From positions 1 to 45,156 of the forward strand of contig JAJBAW010000021.1 in NCBI GenBank assembly GCA_020532545.1: DNA of 45,156 nucleotides, given 5' to 3'. Of the stretch, positions 8,474-16,429 are shown in pieces (within the stretch, counting starts at the first letter, position 1; each line of letters opens with the position of its first letter). Under the pieces are notes generated by a model. That model did no database searches, was not told the DNA's origin, and was given only the letters and a program-made list of their open reading frames with translations. The translations under genes were made by a program, and so were the position numbers. The DNA is from Candidatus Cloacimonadota bacterium. GTDB lineage: Bacteria; Cloacimonadota; Cloacimonadia; Cloacimonadales; Cloacimonadaceae.

Positions 8474-8990
8474 CCTCGTAATGGCTATGGCCGCTGGCAT
8501 TTTACTGGCTCAGAGCCCTTGTGGAAACGCACAAGGCAAAAACAGTGGCAAGCAACAATGCATGGAAGAGCTGAAGCTCACCGATGTCCAAAGCCAGAAA
8601 ATTGATGCCGCCAGAGCTACTTTTGAGCGTCAGCGCAATACCACCCAAGCCGAAATTCAAAACCTCAGAATGGATGTGAAAGATGCCATGCAGGCCGAAA
8701 ACTTCAAACGCGTGAAAGAGTTGAACCAGCAAATCACCGCCAAACAGCTTGCACAAAAGAACGCGCACGTGGATATGATGATGGCCGTGATGAAAGAACT
8801 CACTAAAGAGCAGAAAGTCATCATGCAAAAGAATATGGCCATGAATATGGGACAAGGCAATATGCACGAAAAAGGAAACAAGCACAACATGCGCAGAGGA
8901 AACAGAAACCGGAAAATGGACAACTGTTCAGACGGTGGGGAACAATGCGACGATCATGATGGGACGAGGAAGCATAGACGCAGACCATAA
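8451..8990 (+). CDS. Secreted Spy/CpxP-like protein, Met- and His-rich
   Basis: A 179-residue exported protein. A signal peptide (MKKIILISLVMAMAAGILLA) is followed by two LTxxQ-type motifs, LTDVQSQKI and LTKEQKVIMQ. These flank a central helical hairpin and are the hallmark of the Spy/CpxP periplasmic chaperone family. The C-terminal 50 residues are low complexity, rich in Met, His, Asn, Arg and Asp (NMAMNMGQGNMHEKGNKHNM), which suggests metal binding. It ends the sigma operon and is followed by a strong terminator. A chaperone or metal-buffering role in envelope stress is likely from the family but not shown. Confidence 0.75.
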   Translation: MKKIILISLVMAMAAGILLAQSPCGNAQGKNSGKQQCMEELKLTDVQSQKIDAARATFERQRNTTQAEIQNLRMDVKDAMQAENFKRVKELNQQITAKQLAQKNAHVDMMMAVMKELTKEQKVIMQKNMAMNMGQGNMHEKGNKHNMRRGNRNRKMDNCSDGGEQCDDHDGTRKHRRRP

Positions 8991-9051
8991 GTCTCAAAAT
9001 GTGTAGCGGTGGGCACCGAGAAACCACTGCATACGTTCAGTTTTAATTAAA

Positions 9052-9082
9052 AGGGTAGCTGCGGTGAGCTACCCTTTTTTTT
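9052..9082 (+). terminator. Rho-independent terminator of the sigma factor operon
   Basis: AGGGTAGCT (9052-9060), loop GCGGTG, AGCTACCCT (9067-9075), then a run of eight T with one G. Perfect nine-base stem. Confidence 0.92.
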
Positions 9083-9558
9083 GTTTTACTTGGGAATTTG
9101 GGAAATTAGACTTTTGCAAAGAGCTATCATACGGGTTTTGTGCTTATACCCCTGTCATACAGAGATGAGCAAGGTATGAGCTGTATTTCGCAGCCATATT
9201 CTTGATCTGTGTAAATAAAATGATAGAGCTGCGGGTGCCTGGCCTTAAAAGACCAGGAGATCGTCTTTCAAGGCCGTTGGATTCGATGCGTCTCGCGTCG
9301 AGCAAGGCCTGAGGCCTTGAAAAAAGGTGGAGCAGGCCAAAAAATGGGGAGTAGCACCCAAAAGAGGGAGCACGTCCCGTGCTCTGCAGACGGGGACATC
9401 TGCAATCCAACAGCTCTCCCGCTTCTCCTCAGTGCTCTCGGTGCTCTCAGTGTTCTCGGTGGTAAACAAATCTGTCCATCCGCCCCATCCGTAAAATCCG
9501 TGTGACTATTAAAAACCCCAGAATTACAGCCTGCCAAAAACAGATCCAGCAGAATTGC
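9083..9558. repeat. Spacer with dispersed hairpin repeats
   Basis: No gene supported. The block 9278-9417 is a diverged copy of 427-567, with hairpins GAGCACG-TCC-CGTGCTC and GCAGA...TCTGC. The block from 9227 (AGCTGCGGGTGCCTGGCCTT) recurs at 14474. A low-complexity run near 9425-9462 repeats the word GTGCTCTC with small changes. Short ORFs in all frames here follow the repeats. Confidence 0.6.
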
Positions 9559-9586
9559 TTGACAAAAATCCCCAGCCACTTATCCT
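9559..9586 (+). promoter_or_regulatory. Candidate sigma-70 promoter of the phosphate operon
   Basis: TTGACA at 9559-9564, 16-base spacer, TATCCT at 9581-9586. It lies about 30 bases upstream of the start at 9619. Confidence 0.5.
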
Positions 9587-9618
9587 GTGAAAAAGAATTA
9601 AACAGGTAAGGTAAATAT

Positions 9619-10263
9619 ATGGCACTGCTACTAAAAACCACCAGATTTGTAGAATCTCAGATTGACAATTTCCTGGATATGGTCAGCGATTCCGCTACCA
9701 CTTTCCAACTGGCAATACAGGATTATCTGGCCGGACGCATCGACCAATTTGAAGAACGTCTCGCTCAGATCAGGGAGCTGGAGCACCGTGCCGACGACCT
9801 GCGGGTAAGCATTGAACGCTTTTTGTACGAACGAACTTTGATCCCTGAAAACAGGGGTGATGTGCTGGCCATCCTGGAAAATACGGATGAGGTGATCGAT
9901 AATATCAAAGATTCGCTCGTGCAATTTTCCATCGAAATGCCGGAGATTCCCCCGGAATTGAATGATCTGTGGATTCAGACCACCAAGGCATCGGTAGCGG
10001 CTGTGGAGCAGCTTGTCTTTGCCGTGCGCTCCTTTTTCCGTGATCTGGCTGCGGTAAACAATTACATTCACAAGGTTTATTTCTTCGAGCGTGAAGCAGA
10101 TCAGATCGGTGAAAAATTGCGCCGCAAGATCTTTGGCATGAAGATCGAGCTCTCCCGCAAGAGCCAATTGCGCTTCTTTGCCATCCATATCGAAAAGATC
10201 TCCGATGCCGCACAGGATGTCTGCGACCGGCTCGCCATTTACACCATCAAAAGGCAGCTTTAG
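9619..10263 (+). CDS. DUF47 / TIGR00153 PhoU-like protein, PiT partner
   Basis: A 214-residue helical protein of the DUF47 family, which shares the PhoU fold. Recognisable elements are the IRELEHRADDLRVSIERFLYE helix with its E-x-x-AD metal-site pattern, RGDVLAILENTDEVIDNIKD and FEREADQIGEKLRRKIF. The two acidic ExxAD/ExxTD motifs are typical of PhoU-like metal binding. The next gene, six bases downstream, is a PiT phosphate transporter, the standard DUF47 partner, so it probably modulates phosphate uptake at the cytoplasmic face. Confidence 0.9.
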   Translation: MALLLKTTRFVESQIDNFLDMVSDSATTFQLAIQDYLAGRIDQFEERLAQIRELEHRADDLRVSIERFLYERTLIPENRGDVLAILENTDEVIDNIKDSLVQFSIEMPEIPPELNDLWIQTTKASVAAVEQLVFAVRSFFRDLAAVNNYIHKVYFFEREADQIGEKLRRKIFGMKIELSRKSQLRFFAIHIEKISDAAQDVCDRLAIYTIKRQL

Positions 10264-10269
10264 ACCCAG

Positions 10270-11760
10270 ATGTTTTTCTTCTATCTGCTTAGTGGCCTGT
10301 TTTTAGGTTGGTCTCTCGGAGCCAATGATACCGGGAATATCTTTGGCCCCGCCATCGAGACCCGGATGCTAAAATTTAAAAGCGCCGCGCTGATCGCCTC
10401 CATTTTTATTACTCTGGGTGCGGTATTTGAAGGTAGTGGGCCTTCCGGTACCCTGGGCAAATTGGGTTCTGTAGATGCCTTGGGCGGGGCTTTCACCGTG
10501 GCTTTGGCTGCGGGACTTGCCATCTTTTTGATCGTGCGCACGCGCATTCCGGTGTCCACTTCCCAAACCATTGTGGGCTCCATCATTGCCTGGAACGTCT
10601 TTTCGGGAAGGCTCACAGACTACCGTTCTCTACTCACCATTGCCGCATCCTGGGTGGTGGCCTTTGTGCTCTCCGGTGTGATCGCCGCACTGCTTTTCTA
10701 TATAGTAAGACCTTTGGTAAACCGCTCCAAGCTGCATCTGCTCAGGCAAGATCTCGTTGTGCGCTTTGGGCTCATCGTGGTGGGCGCTTTTGGAGCTTAC
10801 TCCCTGGGAGCCAATAATATCGCCAACGTGGTGGGCGTCTTCGTGCCGGTTTCACCCTTCAAGGATATTCTCATCGGAAGCCACTTTGTGCTCACGGGAG
10901 TGCAGCAGCTCTATTTATTGGGCGCGCTTTCCGTCGTGGTGGGCATCTATACATATTCCCACAAAGTTATGCGCACTGTGGGCAAAGACCTCTTCCAACT
11001 CTCCCCTATCACCGCTTTGATCGCGCTTTTGGCAGAGGCGATCGTGCTCTTTCTCTTTGCCTCCCAAGGGCTTTACAATCTGCTTTTGAGCCTGGGACTG
11101 CCCACCATACCCCTGGTGCCGGTATCTTCCACACAGGTGATCGTGGGAGCAGTGGTCGGCATCGGTCTGGCCAAAGGTGGCAAGAACATCCGTTACAACA
11201 TCCTGGGCAAAATCAGTTTAGCCTGGGTGACGGCTCCGGTCCTGGCTTTTTTGATCAGCTTTGCCACGCTCTTTGTGATGCAAAACGTCTTTGAACTGAA
11301 GGTGCAGCAGGAAGCAAACTATATCTTTGACCGGAATAGCATTACCAAAATTGTCGAGGATGGCTTTGACAGCGCAGCTTTATCCACGGTGAATGGACGC
11401 AGCTTCAAAACCGAACATGATATCTATAATGAATTGAATGAAGAGCATTTGCTGACCAGAAACGAGATCATGAAGATCATCAAAATAGCAGAATTGTATC
11501 CCCTCAAAATTGAACTGGTGAAACTGAACAATACTGGTATGCACCGGCGCTTCACAGAGGCGCAATTGCAGGTGCTGAAACGCTATGAAGGCAAAACCTA
11601 CCAGCATAAATGGCAATTCAAAAGAGAATTAACCAAACATAATGAATTCAAACGCTACGCTGCCCCGGCCAATGAACGGGAAAAGAATCATAACCGCATG
11701 CTCGACGGTAAATTAGAGGTGCTATATCGTAGTTTTAGCGATCTGGATGGGAAGAATTAG
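10270..11760 (+). CDS. Inorganic phosphate transporter, PiT family
   Basis: A 496-residue inner-membrane carrier for phosphate, probably coupled to protons or sodium. The two inverted-repeat signature motifs of the PiT/PHO4 family are present: SLGANDTGNIFGPAIETR near the N-terminus and SLGANNIANVVGVFVPVSP near residue 180. Each half also carries the PVSTSQTIVG and VPVSSTQVIVGAVVG elements. After the last TM (about residue 345) there is a hydrophilic tail of about 150 residues (FDRNSITKIVEDGFDSAALS to the C-terminus), which is longer than usual. It follows the DUF47 gene and directly abuts the next gene (TAG then ATG). Confidence 0.93.
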   Translation: MFFFYLLSGLFLGWSLGANDTGNIFGPAIETRMLKFKSAALIASIFITLGAVFEGSGPSGTLGKLGSVDALGGAFTVALAAGLAIFLIVRTRIPVSTSQTIVGSIIAWNVFSGRLTDYRSLLTIAASWVVAFVLSGVIAALLFYIVRPLVNRSKLHLLRQDLVVRFGLIVVGAFGAYSLGANNIANVVGVFVPVSPFKDILIGSHFVLTGVQQLYLLGALSVVVGIYTYSHKVMRTVGKDLFQLSPITALIALLAEAIVLFLFASQGLYNLLLSLGLPTIPLVPVSSTQVIVGAVVGIGLAKGGKNIRYNILGKISLAWVTAPVLAFLISFATLFVMQNVFELKVQQEANYIFDRNSITKIVEDGFDSAALSTVNGRSFKTEHDIYNELNEEHLLTRNEIMKIIKIAELYPLKIELVKLNNTGMHRRFTEAQLQVLKRYEGKTYQHKWQFKRELTKHNEFKRYAAPANEREKNHNRMLDGKLEVLYRSFSDLDGKN

Positions 11761-12663
11761 ATGAACCCCTTTGTAGGCAAGATTATCCCGCTGATTTTGG
11801 CCTTCGTTGTGGGCATTCTGGCTAAACAACTGAAGCTGTTGAACAAAGCGGACGCTCATGTCCTGCTGAAATTTGTGCTGGCCGTGAGCCTGCCGGCTCT
11901 CACTATCATCGCCATAAACAACGTGGTGGTGAGTGCGGATATGCTGCTGATCCCTTTGCTGGCGATGGCGATAGTCATGAGCATGTTTCTGATTTCCCAT
12001 CTGACCAATAAAGCATTGAAGATGCCCAGAGCAATGTTTGGCAGCTTCCTGGTGGGCACCATGATCATGAATTCCGCCATGGCTCTGCCCTTTTTCCACG
12101 CCGCTTTTGGGGATGAAGGCCTGGCCCGTGCCTCGCTTTTTGATATCGGTAATACCTTTATGATCTTCACTTTTACCTACTTCAATGCCATCAAATACGG
12201 AGAGAACTCCCATAGCGATAAGATCGACTGGAGCAAGTTCCTGAGGATGCCACCCCTGTGGGCGATGTTCATCGCGTTTTCCATCAAAATAGCGGGCATC
12301 AGTCTATCGCCTTTGCCCCTGAACTTCCTTTCCCTGATCGGGCAGCCCACCACACCTTTGGTGATGATAGCTTTAGGTCTTTATTTTGAGCCCCGGATGA
12401 AGAACATAGGCAAGGCCTTTCTGGCGATCTTTATCCGCATGGGAATCGGGCTGGGTATCGGCTATCTGCTGACCCTGGCTCTGGGACTCACAGGAGTTAC
12501 GGCTACCACCATCACGGTCTGTGCAGCCCTGCCGATCGGCTTCAATACCTTGATCTTTGCCGATCTGGAAAACATGGACAGCGAATTTGCCGCCACCATG
12601 GTGAGCTTTTCCATCATCATTTCTCTGTTTTACCTGCCACTTTTGATCTATCTCTTTGCCTGA
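11761..12663 (+). CDS. AEC (auxin efflux carrier) family transporter
   Basis: A 300-residue polytopic membrane protein with about ten TM segments in two five-TM halves. Family features include IIPLILAFVVGILAKQLKLL at the N-terminus, the central SFLVGTMIMNSAMALPFFHAAFG loop and the later LIGQPTTPLVMIALGLYF and ALPIGFNTLIFADLENMD segments. AEC members move organic anions such as malate; the substrate here is unknown. The ATG directly follows the PiT stop, so the two genes are translationally linked, though a functional connection is not obvious. Confidence 0.87.
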   Translation: MNPFVGKIIPLILAFVVGILAKQLKLLNKADAHVLLKFVLAVSLPALTIIAINNVVVSADMLLIPLLAMAIVMSMFLISHLTNKALKMPRAMFGSFLVGTMIMNSAMALPFFHAAFGDEGLARASLFDIGNTFMIFTFTYFNAIKYGENSHSDKIDWSKFLRMPPLWAMFIAFSIKIAGISLSPLPLNFLSLIGQPTTPLVMIALGLYFEPRMKNIGKAFLAIFIRMGIGLGIGYLLTLALGLTGVTATTITVCAALPIGFNTLIFADLENMDSEFAATMVSFSIIISLFYLPLLIYLFA

Positions 12664-12734
12664 GAGAGCCTAAGATAGACACCGGGAATGTGAGCCAGCC
12701 CGAAAAAGAGATTGACAGCTTTGGCTGCCCTGGA

Positions 12735-12769
12735 GTTACTGTAACTATGATTACTGTAACGGAGGTTAC
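12735..12769 (+). promoter_or_regulatory. Repeated GTTAC-N-GTAAC palindromes before the DUF234 ATPase
   Basis: GTTACTGTAAC at 12735-12745, ATTACTGTAAC at 12750-12760 and a half-site GTTAC at 12765-12769 overlap the GGAGG ribosome binding site. The period is about 15 bases. This looks like an operator array. The binding protein is unknown. Confidence 0.45.
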
Positions 12770-12772
12770 AAT

Positions 12773-14098
12773 ATGCGCTTTTACGATCGTCAATCTGAGC
12801 TCAGCGCCCTTCAGAAGGTGCACGAGCAGGTACAGACCTCATCCCGTTTATCGGTTATTACCGGAAGACGCAGGATAGGCAAGACTCGCTTGATCCAGCA
12901 GTTTTGTGCTTCTAACGAAAGCCTGTATTTCTTCATCTCCCGCAAGAGTGAAGAGATACTGTGCGAAGAATTTATGGGCTATATCCAGGACACTCTCAAG
13001 ATCAAAAGTTACGGCAAGATCGATAGGCTGATTGATATCTTCCGCCTGCTCTTTGACTTGGGTAAAGAAAAAAGCCTGATCGTGGTGATAGACGAATTTC
13101 AAGAGCTTTTGCAAATCAACCCTGCCTTCCTTTCGGACTTTCAGAATCTCTGGGATAGCCGTAAGGAGGAAAGCCGACTGCACATAATCGTCTCCGGCTC
13201 AGTCTATAGCATGATGCATAAGATCTTTCTGGATTATAAGCAGCCGCTGTATGGCAGAGCAGACCTTGTCATGAATCTGAAGGCCTTCCCCATTGCGACC
13301 GTCCAAGAGATACTGGAAGAGGAAAATGCCTTTTCGCCAGAGAATCTTTTGGCCTGCTACATCCTTACCGGAGGGGTTCCCCGCTATCTGGAAATCTTGC
13401 GGGACAATCAGGCACTTACCGTGGGAAAAGCCATAGAGCAGGTATTCTCCACTTATTCTGTCTTTGCCGATGAAGGGAAAAACCTTCTGATCGAGGAGTT
13501 TGGCAAGGAGTATGGAGTATATTTCTCTATCTTGGAACTCATCGCCACTGGGAAAAGCTCCCGGACGGAGATCGAATCCATCCTGCAAACCAGCATTGGG
13601 GGCTATCTTGACCGGCTGGAAAATGATTACAGCCTCATCACCCAATTCCGCCCCTTCAATGCCAAAAAGGGGAGCAGATCCGTGAAATATAAGCTGAATG
13701 AACCCTTTCTGGCCTTTTGGTTTGCCTTTTTCCACAGATATCGCAGCGCAATCGAAAGTTCAAATACTGCTTATGTAAAGCAGCGCTTTCTGGAGAATTA
13801 TCCTCAGTTTGCGGGATACTGGCTGGAGCGGCTTTACGCAGATATCTACAAACAAAGCGGGCAATATAATCTGATCGGCTCCTACTGGGAAAGTGGCTTC
13901 AAAAATGAAATAGACCTCGTGGCCATCAATGACGAAAAGAAGCTCATGGTTTTAGCAGAAATCAAAATGCAAAAAAAGAACATTCGCAAGGAAGATCTGG
14001 TGCGTAAGGCAGAAAAACTCATCCGTCAATATCCGGATTACGAGATCGAATACCGGTATCTCAGCCTTGAGGAACTGACCGCTGAGCATGACGATTGA
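12773..14098 (+). CDS. ATP-binding protein, AAA/archaeal ATPase domain with DUF234 nuclease-like tail
   Basis: A 441-residue cytoplasmic protein. The STAND-like ATPase domain has Walker A VITGRRRIGKTRLIQQF (about 24-40), Walker B SLIVVIDEFQELLQI (about 102-116), sensor HIIVSGSVYSMM, and a winged-helix region (KSSRTEIESILQTSIGGYLD). The C-terminal DUF234 domain carries a PD-(D/E)xK-like pattern: FKNEIDLVAIN, then LAEIKMQKK. These proteins are common in archaea and FCB bacteria, often alone and patchy, and their role is unsettled. GGAGG lies seven bases before ATG 12773. It stands alone and is preceded by palindromic repeats that may be its operator. Confidence 0.87.
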   Translation: MRFYDRQSELSALQKVHEQVQTSSRLSVITGRRRIGKTRLIQQFCASNESLYFFISRKSEEILCEEFMGYIQDTLKIKSYGKIDRLIDIFRLLFDLGKEKSLIVVIDEFQELLQINPAFLSDFQNLWDSRKEESRLHIIVSGSVYSMMHKIFLDYKQPLYGRADLVMNLKAFPIATVQEILEEENAFSPENLLACYILTGGVPRYLEILRDNQALTVGKAIEQVFSTYSVFADEGKNLLIEEFGKEYGVYFSILELIATGKSSRTEIESILQTSIGGYLDRLENDYSLITQFRPFNAKKGSRSVKYKLNEPFLAFWFAFFHRYRSAIESSNTAYVKQRFLENYPQFAGYWLERLYADIYKQSGQYNLIGSYWESGFKNEIDLVAINDEKKLMVLAEIKMQKKNIRKEDLVRKAEKLIRQYPDYEIEYRYLSLEELTAEHDD

Positions 14099-15188
14099 TG
14101 ACCATAGATTCATGATACTCCTTCGGCACCCTCGCTTATGCAACTGCCAGAGAATAGCTCGTCTTGCTTGCCTGATTCCACAGATGAATTGCTCATCGTA
14201 AAACCCTTGGGTGGCAACGATGAAATCACCGGTATCCTTAGCGCATTTGAAAAAGCGAAGCTTGCGACCTTCCCTAACGAGTGCCATAAACATGGTATTT
14301 CATATAGAAGAGAACAAGTCCGGTAGGACGAAAGGCGAATGCCAATAGCCCAGCAGGTGACTGCTGGGGCGGCTGACAGATGGATTCCCGAGTCCGGAAC
14401 GCATGTGGAGGACGACACCTGATCCTTCAATAGAGAATCCGCCATTATAGCCTGGGGCATTTTGGTTCATATAGCTGCAGGTGCCTGGCCTTCAAAGGCC
14501 AGGAAATCGTCTTGATCCAAGTGGCAGCCTCGTAGCGTGGGGGTTAAAACCCACCACCTTTCGTCTTTTAAGGAGGATCACTCATAGAGACAAATCGGAG
14601 ATTCGGATCTGACATTTTGAACCCCACACCATGAAAGAAATCAAGATAACGAATGCTGTAGGCATGGCATTTCAGATAGAACCCAAGAACTAAAGTTCAA
14701 TCAGGCTTTCGTGAAAAATGGGGGAATACCTGATTTCAACTGCCATTGACAGCTCAATTCGGAATCAGGGAAATGTGACAGGGAGAACTTAAGCTACCCA
14801 GGTCAATTTGCCTGGGCTTTTTATCACCCCTCACTTACTTAATGTGGACACTCACTGGACAAATTATCGCTTTTAAGCCGGGACATCTGACTTAAGCTGC
14901 ATATCTTGAAAACTAACAGGTGGGAATCCATGCCAAGAACAAAAAACCACAGACACTATTTTGCTTGTTTTGGACTCTGATATCTCCGCCTCGTTAACCT
15001 TAATCCAGAGGACGCAGATCTATTTCTTCTTTGATCTGCAAACGGGACTAGGAATCCAACTTGTTGTGCTACCTATCATTATTTCAGATAGTTAAATCCT
15101 TTCAGAGCTCTTTCGCGAGTGGCTACCTCAGTGCAGATTTGTAAGTTTGAATTAACAGAATGTATCTATATTTCAGGATGCATTTAGT
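14099..15188. other. Long gene-free stretch with RNA-like hairpins and repeats
   Basis: No ORF here has convincing protein character. The plus-strand frame 14138-14326 continues in frame past its TAG to about 14420 and could be a decayed gene or part of a structured RNA. A perfect hairpin CCCAGCAG-GTGA-CTGCTGGG lies at 14349-14368 with a GNRA-type loop. From 14474 there is a copy of the repeat at 9227, including the perfect palindrome CCTGGCCTT-CA-AAGGCCAGG. A terminator-like hairpin lies at 14793-14823. A TGTGGACACTCACTGGACA segment near 14842 resembles insertion-sequence ends but has no partner. Confidence 0.45.
14793..14823 (+). terminator. Terminator-like hairpin in a gene-free stretch
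   Basis: CCCAGG (14797-14802), loop TCAATTTG, CCTGGG (14811-14816), then CTTTTTA. No coding gene ends near it, so it may close an unannotated transcript. Confidence 0.6.
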
Positions 15189-15464
15189 ATGATAAAAGAG
15201 GATGCCATGATGATAAGCAAACTTCCAGGATATAATATTACCAGCGATATCGAGTGCATTTTAACTCCGAATGAGGATGGCTCTATATTGATTGAGTGCC
15301 CTTCATTACAATTGTATTCATCGGGGGACACCCGCGCAGAAGCTATCGAAAACATTGAGGAAAACATCATTAGTCTTTTTGATGACTTATCTGAAAACGA
15401 TGATTTTTCAGAAGATTGGCTCAGAGTCAAAAGCAATCTGCTGAGCCACATGCACAAGGCATAA
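15189..15464 (+). CDS. HicB-like antitoxin
   Basis: A 91-residue protein with the RNase-H-like HicB fold pattern: ECILTPNEDGSILIECPSLQ, then LYSSGDTRAEAIENIEENI. This matches the family's xxPDLPGCxxxGDTxEEAxxNAxEAI consensus, with the glycine before the strand and the GDT turn kept. There is no C-terminal DNA-binding domain of any length. ATG 15189 is used; ATG 15207 (GAGG five bases upstream) is equally possible. The next gene, nine bases downstream, is HicA-like. In most hicAB loci the toxin comes first, so this order is reversed. Confidence 0.68.
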   Translation: MIKEDAMMISKLPGYNITSDIECILTPNEDGSILIECPSLQLYSSGDTRAEAIENIEENIISLFDDLSENDDFSEDWLRVKSNLLSHMHKA

Positions 15465-15472
15465 CTAAGCGA

Positions 15473-15748
15473 ATGCCTACCACATCAATGACTCGTCACG
15501 CATTTGAGAAGAAAAAAAACGTGACTTTTCGTAGTGGTAAAGAGCTTAACTGCTGGATCATAAATGAAGGCCAAAGAATAGGCAGAGTCACTATTCAAAA
15601 AGCTAATAGAGAAATTCCCCAAGGCACGCTGCGTGCGATGTCCAAAGTGTTGGACATTGATGTGGCAACCCTCTGTGAATTCATTAAATGCACAATAAAA
15701 GGACCTGAGTTAATCGACACCATCCTCACAAACAAAGCAAAAAGATAA
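15473..15748 (+). CDS. HicA-like protein, probably missing the catalytic histidine
   Basis: A 91-residue protein. The C-terminal half RVTIQKANREIPQGTLRAMS with KVLDIDVATLCEFI fits the HicA pattern (V-x-I-P-x-H-x-x-REI-x-x-GTLRxI..G(I/V)...F). The N-terminal part, RHAFEKKKNVTFRSGKELNCWI, aligns with the HicA F-x-x-x-R-x-x-GSHxxx strand, but GSH is replaced by GKE, so the RNase histidine appears to be gone. It may be an inactive relative or a diverged toxin. An earlier TTG at 15416 lies inside the hicB-like gene and was not used. Confidence 0.55.
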   Translation: MPTTSMTRHAFEKKKNVTFRSGKELNCWIINEGQRIGRVTIQKANREIPQGTLRAMSKVLDIDVATLCEFIKCTIKGPELIDTILTNKAKR

Positions 15749-16081
15749 TTCCACGCGCCGGTTATATAAATAGGAGTACGTGGTACTCAGCTCTATGTTG
15801 AGTAATGTTTCTGAATCTTTAACAAACCTTGAGACGCTACCCTACTGCCCAAAACATCATCTTAAGGATATCTCATCTTCACAGTTCTAACAATCAAAGC
15901 ATCAGGCATTTCAAGACATTTAAACAGACATACCTCAAATATTCTCCGAGCATTAATACAGATATTTGCTAAATCATGTCCTTTTAAGGCGTTAGATTCG
16001 TTTTATCTGATTTATTGACATCCAGAATAGCCTGCCGCAAAAGCCTTGTTCTATCACTCTCTATTATCAGCATTGCCAGGC
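15749..16081. other. AT-rich gene-free spacer
   Basis: I see no ORF with protein character, no RNA gene and no strong hairpin in this stretch between the HicA-like gene and the decayed HTH gene. Confidence 0.4.
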
Positions 16082-16429
16082 TTAAAATGATTTGAAGCCA
16101 CATACCCCCACTTGTAGTATTTTCATGTCACCGAAATTGACTTCGGTGACATGATTTTCTTTAATGAGCAACTTTAATTGCTTAAGACGCCTCCCCTTAA
16201 GTACTTCATAACCATTTTGAGAAAGCTCATCAGCGTATTGTGAGGTTAAGATTCTATAGTTCTATATGTTACCTCAAAGAAATCAGCTACCTGCTGCTTA
16301 AAAAAACACCATCTTGCCCTCAAAGATGATGCCTTATATATCTATTGCTTTGCTAATTTCATCCATAGCGTATTGATTGTTCAATATATTCTGTCTATCT
16401 ACATTCGAATTTGTCAGGTCTTTCGCCAT
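16082..16429 (-). pseudogene. Frameshifted HTH-type DNA-binding protein, partner of RhuM
   Basis: Directly after the RhuM stop (TAA then ATG) a reading frame begins MAKDLTNSNVDRQNILNNQY. It is broken by an in-frame stop after DEISKAIDI and resumes as GIIFEGKMVFF. It then shifts at a run of T into KQQVADFFEVTYRTIE, and shifts again into LTSQYADELSQNGYEVLKG, followed by RRLKQLKLLIKENHVTEVNF. Joined together this is one protein with a helix-turn-helix core (KQQVADFFEVTYRTIE...L) and a KGRRLK tail. Three lesions argue for decay rather than recoding. The inverted repeat at 16123-16154 lies inside it. Confidence 0.6.

Noticed and set aside
9144-9641. Several overlapping short ORFs on both strands
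   Set aside because: They arise from the dispersed repeats; similar peptide strings appear from the copy at 427-567.
14110-14460. 116-codon minus-strand ORF
   Set aside because: No RBS, biased composition, and it overlaps hairpin-rich sequence; nothing in it looks like a conserved protein.
14842-14885. Possible insertion-sequence end (TGTGGACACTCACTGGACA)
   Set aside because: No transposase, no matching inverted repeat and no target duplication were found within the window.
16123-16154. 13-bp perfect inverted repeat followed by TTTTCTTT, read as a terminator
   Set aside because: It lies inside the reading frame of the broken HTH gene (coding for NHVTEVNFGDM), so it may simply be coding sequence; no gene ends just before it on the plus strand.
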